From Paraburkholderia sediminicola (GTDB lineage Bacteria > Pseudomonadota > Gammaproteobacteria > Burkholderiales > Burkholderiaceae), in assembly GCF_902859805.1 (NCBI RefSeq), contig NZ_CADIKC010000019.1:1-64000 (forward strand): a stretch of 64,000 nt of DNA. Reading direction: 5' to 3'. The position numbers and the translations under genes were made by a program. The notes beneath the pieces were generated by a model, which saw only the letters and a program-made list of their open reading frames with translations, was not told where the DNA came from and searched no databases. Positions 62,344 through 64,000 of this stretch are shown piece by piece (position 1 is the first letter of the stretch; each line of letters opens with the position of its first letter).

Positions 62344-63255
62344 ATGGATGCGTTGAACGGTTGGTTGAAAGCAGTCCGTGCCGACGGACTCGTGCTGGTG
62401 CGCACACGCGTGGCAGGCCCATGGGGGTTCGAGGTGCAACCTCGCAACGCCGTGGTGTTCCACTTCGTGGCGGAAGGGCGCGCTTTCGTGCGCCAACCCG
62501 AGACGAAAACGATGGAATTGCAGGCCGGTGAACTAGTCTTGTTCCCCCGTGGTAGTGCGCATGAAGTCGCGCATTCTGAGCGAGGCCATGCCATGCCGCT
62601 GGAAACGTTCCTGGCTATGCGTGACGGCGTTGTCGACCGCGACCCAAAGGCCACCACGCTGATTTGCGGCCAGTTCGACCTGGATCAGCACCTGGCGCTT
62701 CCCGCTCTGCGGGCGCTACCACAAGCCGTGTCGCTCCGCGCTGGAATGGAACCTGGATGTTCACCGCTATGCGACACGTTGCGGATGCTTCGTAACGAAG
62801 TGGAGACGCTGAACTTCGGGAATCAGATCGTGGTTCGTAACCTGCTCTCGTCCTTGTTCGTCTACTTCATGCGCGATTGGGCCGATGCTGCATCTCCGGC
62901 AACAAACGACTGGTTTTCGGCGCTGCGTTCGCCTCACATCACACGGGCTCTCGCGCGCATACACGAAGCACCCGAACGTGCCTGGACACTGGAGGATCTC
63001 GCCAAAGAAGCGGGGTTGTCGCGTGCTGCGTTCGCCCGCAACTTTAGCAATTCAGTAGGCGAATCTCCGCACAGCTATCTAACCCGTTGGCGCATGGGGA
63101 TTGCCGCTCAACTGCTCGAGCAAACCGATCTGCGACTTCGCGATATCGCGGCGCGTGTTGGATACCAATCAGAATTCTCCTTCAGCCGCGCCTTCAAATC
63201 GACTCGTGGCGTCGCGCCGATTCAGTATCGGCGCGCGAGACTCGACTGTCGCTGA
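62344..63255 (+). CDS. AraC-family transcriptional regulator (cupin_6 type)
   Basis: A 303-aa regulator. The N-terminal cupin includes WGFEVQPRNAVVFHFVAEGRAFVRQPETKTMELQAGELVLFPRGSAHEV. The DNA-binding part has WTLEDLAKEAGLSRAAFARNFSNSVGESPHSYLTRWRMGIAAQLLEQ and LRDIAARVGYQSEFSFSRAFKSTRGVAPIQYRRAR. It is divergent from the NTF2-like/hydrolase operon, 111 bases apart, and likely activates it. AGGATAGG precedes the ATG. Confidence 0.92.
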   Translation: MDALNGWLKAVRADGLVLVRTRVAGPWGFEVQPRNAVVFHFVAEGRAFVRQPETKTMELQAGELVLFPRGSAHEVAHSERGHAMPLETFLAMRDGVVDRDPKATTLICGQFDLDQHLALPALRALPQAVSLRAGMEPGCSPLCDTLRMLRNEVETLNFGNQIVVRNLLSSLFVYFMRDWADAASPATNDWFSALRSPHITRALARIHEAPERAWTLEDLAKEAGLSRAAFARNFSNSVGESPHSYLTRWRMGIAAQLLEQTDLRLRDIAARVGYQSEFSFSRAFKSTRGVAPIQYRRARLDCR

Positions 63256-63263
63256 GTCGCACA

Positions 63264-64000
63264 TTATCTTTTCTTGCTGTCATGCCGTAAATCAGGATCA
63301 CTGAGGAATGCAGACTCATCCGAGGTGTAGTTGCGCCCGGGTTCCTCTACCTCTCGTCCAGGTACCCACAAATCCTCCGCCTGTGGTGTCGCAAGGTCCG
63401 GCTTTGAATAATCAACTCCCAGCCTGAAGATCGATACGACCTCGCGTAACGTGCCGGATTGCGCCGACACCGATTGCGCCGCGGCCGAGGCCTCTTCAAC
63501 CAGCGCGGCGTTTTGCTGCATCACCTGATCCATCTGTGCGACGGCTGTATTGACCTGTTCGATACCCGCATGCTGTTCGAGCGATGCAGCAGTAATCTCT
63601 TCCATCAGATCGGAGACGCGCTTGACCGCCTGAACTACTTCGCCCATGGCCGTGCCGGCTTCGTTCACCAGATCCGAACCGGCCTTTACGCGCTCAACCG
63701 AGTGCGTGATGAGTCCTTTGATCTCTTTGGCGGCGTTGGCACTTCGTTGCGCGAGAGTCCGCACTTCTGCGGCGACGACGGCAAAACCGCGACCCTGGTC
63801 GCCTGCGCGCGCGGCTTCTACCGCCGCGTTGAGCGCAAGAATGTTGGTCTGAAAAGCGATACCTTCGATCACGGCGATGATATCGGTCACGTTGGCCGAG
63901 CTCTCCGATATCGTATGCATGGTGCCGATCACCCGGCCCATGACATCGCCACCACGGTGTGCAATATCGGACGCGTTTGCTGCGAGCGTGCTGCCTTGCC
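63264..64000 (-). CDS. Methyl-accepting chemotaxis protein, C-terminal part (5' end outside window)
   Basis: The frame is open to the window edge, about 245 residues. It covers the cytoplasmic signalling tip: [55 protein letters not shown] is the hairpin that contacts CheA/CheW. The following helix (ISDLMEEI-like, then [33 protein letters not shown]) carries methylation-type segments. The C-terminal tail is long and polar. The sensor domain is outside the window, so the signal is unknown. It is convergent with the AraC gene, eight bases apart. Confidence 0.93.
   Translation of the reverse strand, partial: QGSTLAANASDIAHRGGDVMGRVIGTMHTISESSANVTDIIAVIEGIAFQTNILALNAAVEAARAGDQGRGFAVVAAEVRTLAQRSANAAKEIKGLITHSVERVKAGSDLVNEAGTAMGEVVQAVKRVSDLMEEITAASLEQHAGIEQVNTAVAQMDQVMQQNAALVEEASAAAQSVSAQSGTLREVVSIFRLGVDYSKPDLATPQAEDLWVPGREVEEPGRNYTSDESAFLSDPDLRHDSKKR

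Noticed and set aside
1-64000. CRISPR arrays, insertion sequences and prophage genes
   Set aside because: No regularly spaced repeats, transposase or phage structural genes were recognised anywhere in the window.

Overview
The window looks like a chromosomal segment of a high-GC betaproteobacterium of the Burkholderia/Paraburkholderia type. Grounds for this are the 3' end of an rRNA operon (5S rRNA), a tRNA-Val(GAC) gene, dense GC-rich coding on both strands, a DUF3331 gene, and gene families common in that group. The species cannot be fixed from the sequence alone.

Layout. (1) 1-9.7 kb: end of the rRNA operon, a conserved hypothetical gene, then a FadR-type GntR regulator divergent from a branched-chain-amino-acid-type ABC transporter operon. 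That operon ends in a carbamoylase-type amidohydrolase and an M81 (MlrC-like) metallopeptidase. A well-formed promoter and a 20-bp perfect palindrome lie between regulator and transporter. (2) 9.7-16.5 kb: tRNA-Val, a DhaK-DhaL kinase, and a small catabolic block (amidohydrolase plus two MFS transporters) around a UTRA-type GntR regulator. Matching operator-like palindromes precede both transporter genes. (3) 16.5-29.6 kb: a complete selenium locus. On the minus strand are selD, mnmH, an ArsP/DUF318-type permease and an unlisted 44-codon membrane ORF. On the plus strand are a selenocysteine-containing formate dehydrogenase-N/O (fdoGHI, in-frame UGA with a bSECIS hairpin), fdhE, selA, selB and selC (tRNA-Sec). 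(4) 29.6-31.3 kb: a gene-poor accessory stretch behind selC carrying an overlapping pair, a phospholipase-D-like protein and a cREC-type receiver protein. (5) 31.3-35.9 kb: LysR regulator, aminotransferase, 2-hydroxyacid dehydrogenase and lrgAB. (6) 36.1-44.2 kb: an eight-gene co-directional operon (desaturase, acyl carrier protein, cyclopropane-synthase-like methyltransferase, P450, fatty acyl-AMP ligase, hotdog thioesterase, TauD-type dioxygenase, DUF6817-like protein). It reads as a biosynthetic pathway for a modified fatty-acyl small molecule and is the strongest candidate for an undescribed system. (7) 44.8-64 kb: lytic transglycosylase, several short-chain dehydrogenases and alpha/beta hydrolases each beside its own regulator (AraC, LysR, TetR, AraC), a FecR/OmpA-lipoprotein/CHASE2 trio, a cyclic-nucleotide-binding/thioredoxin-reductase-like fusion, DUF302, and a truncated chemotaxis receptor at the window edge.

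How parts work together. The selenium block is self-contained: SelD makes selenophosphate for SelA (Sec-tRNA) and MnmH (2-selenouridine), SelB and SelC decode the UGA in fdoG, and FdhE matures the dehydrogenase. In the lipid operon a ligase loads a fatty acid onto the dedicated carrier protein, the desaturase, methyltransferase and oxygenases can modify the chain, and the thioesterase can release it. All functions are assigned by reading the protein sequences; no database search was run.
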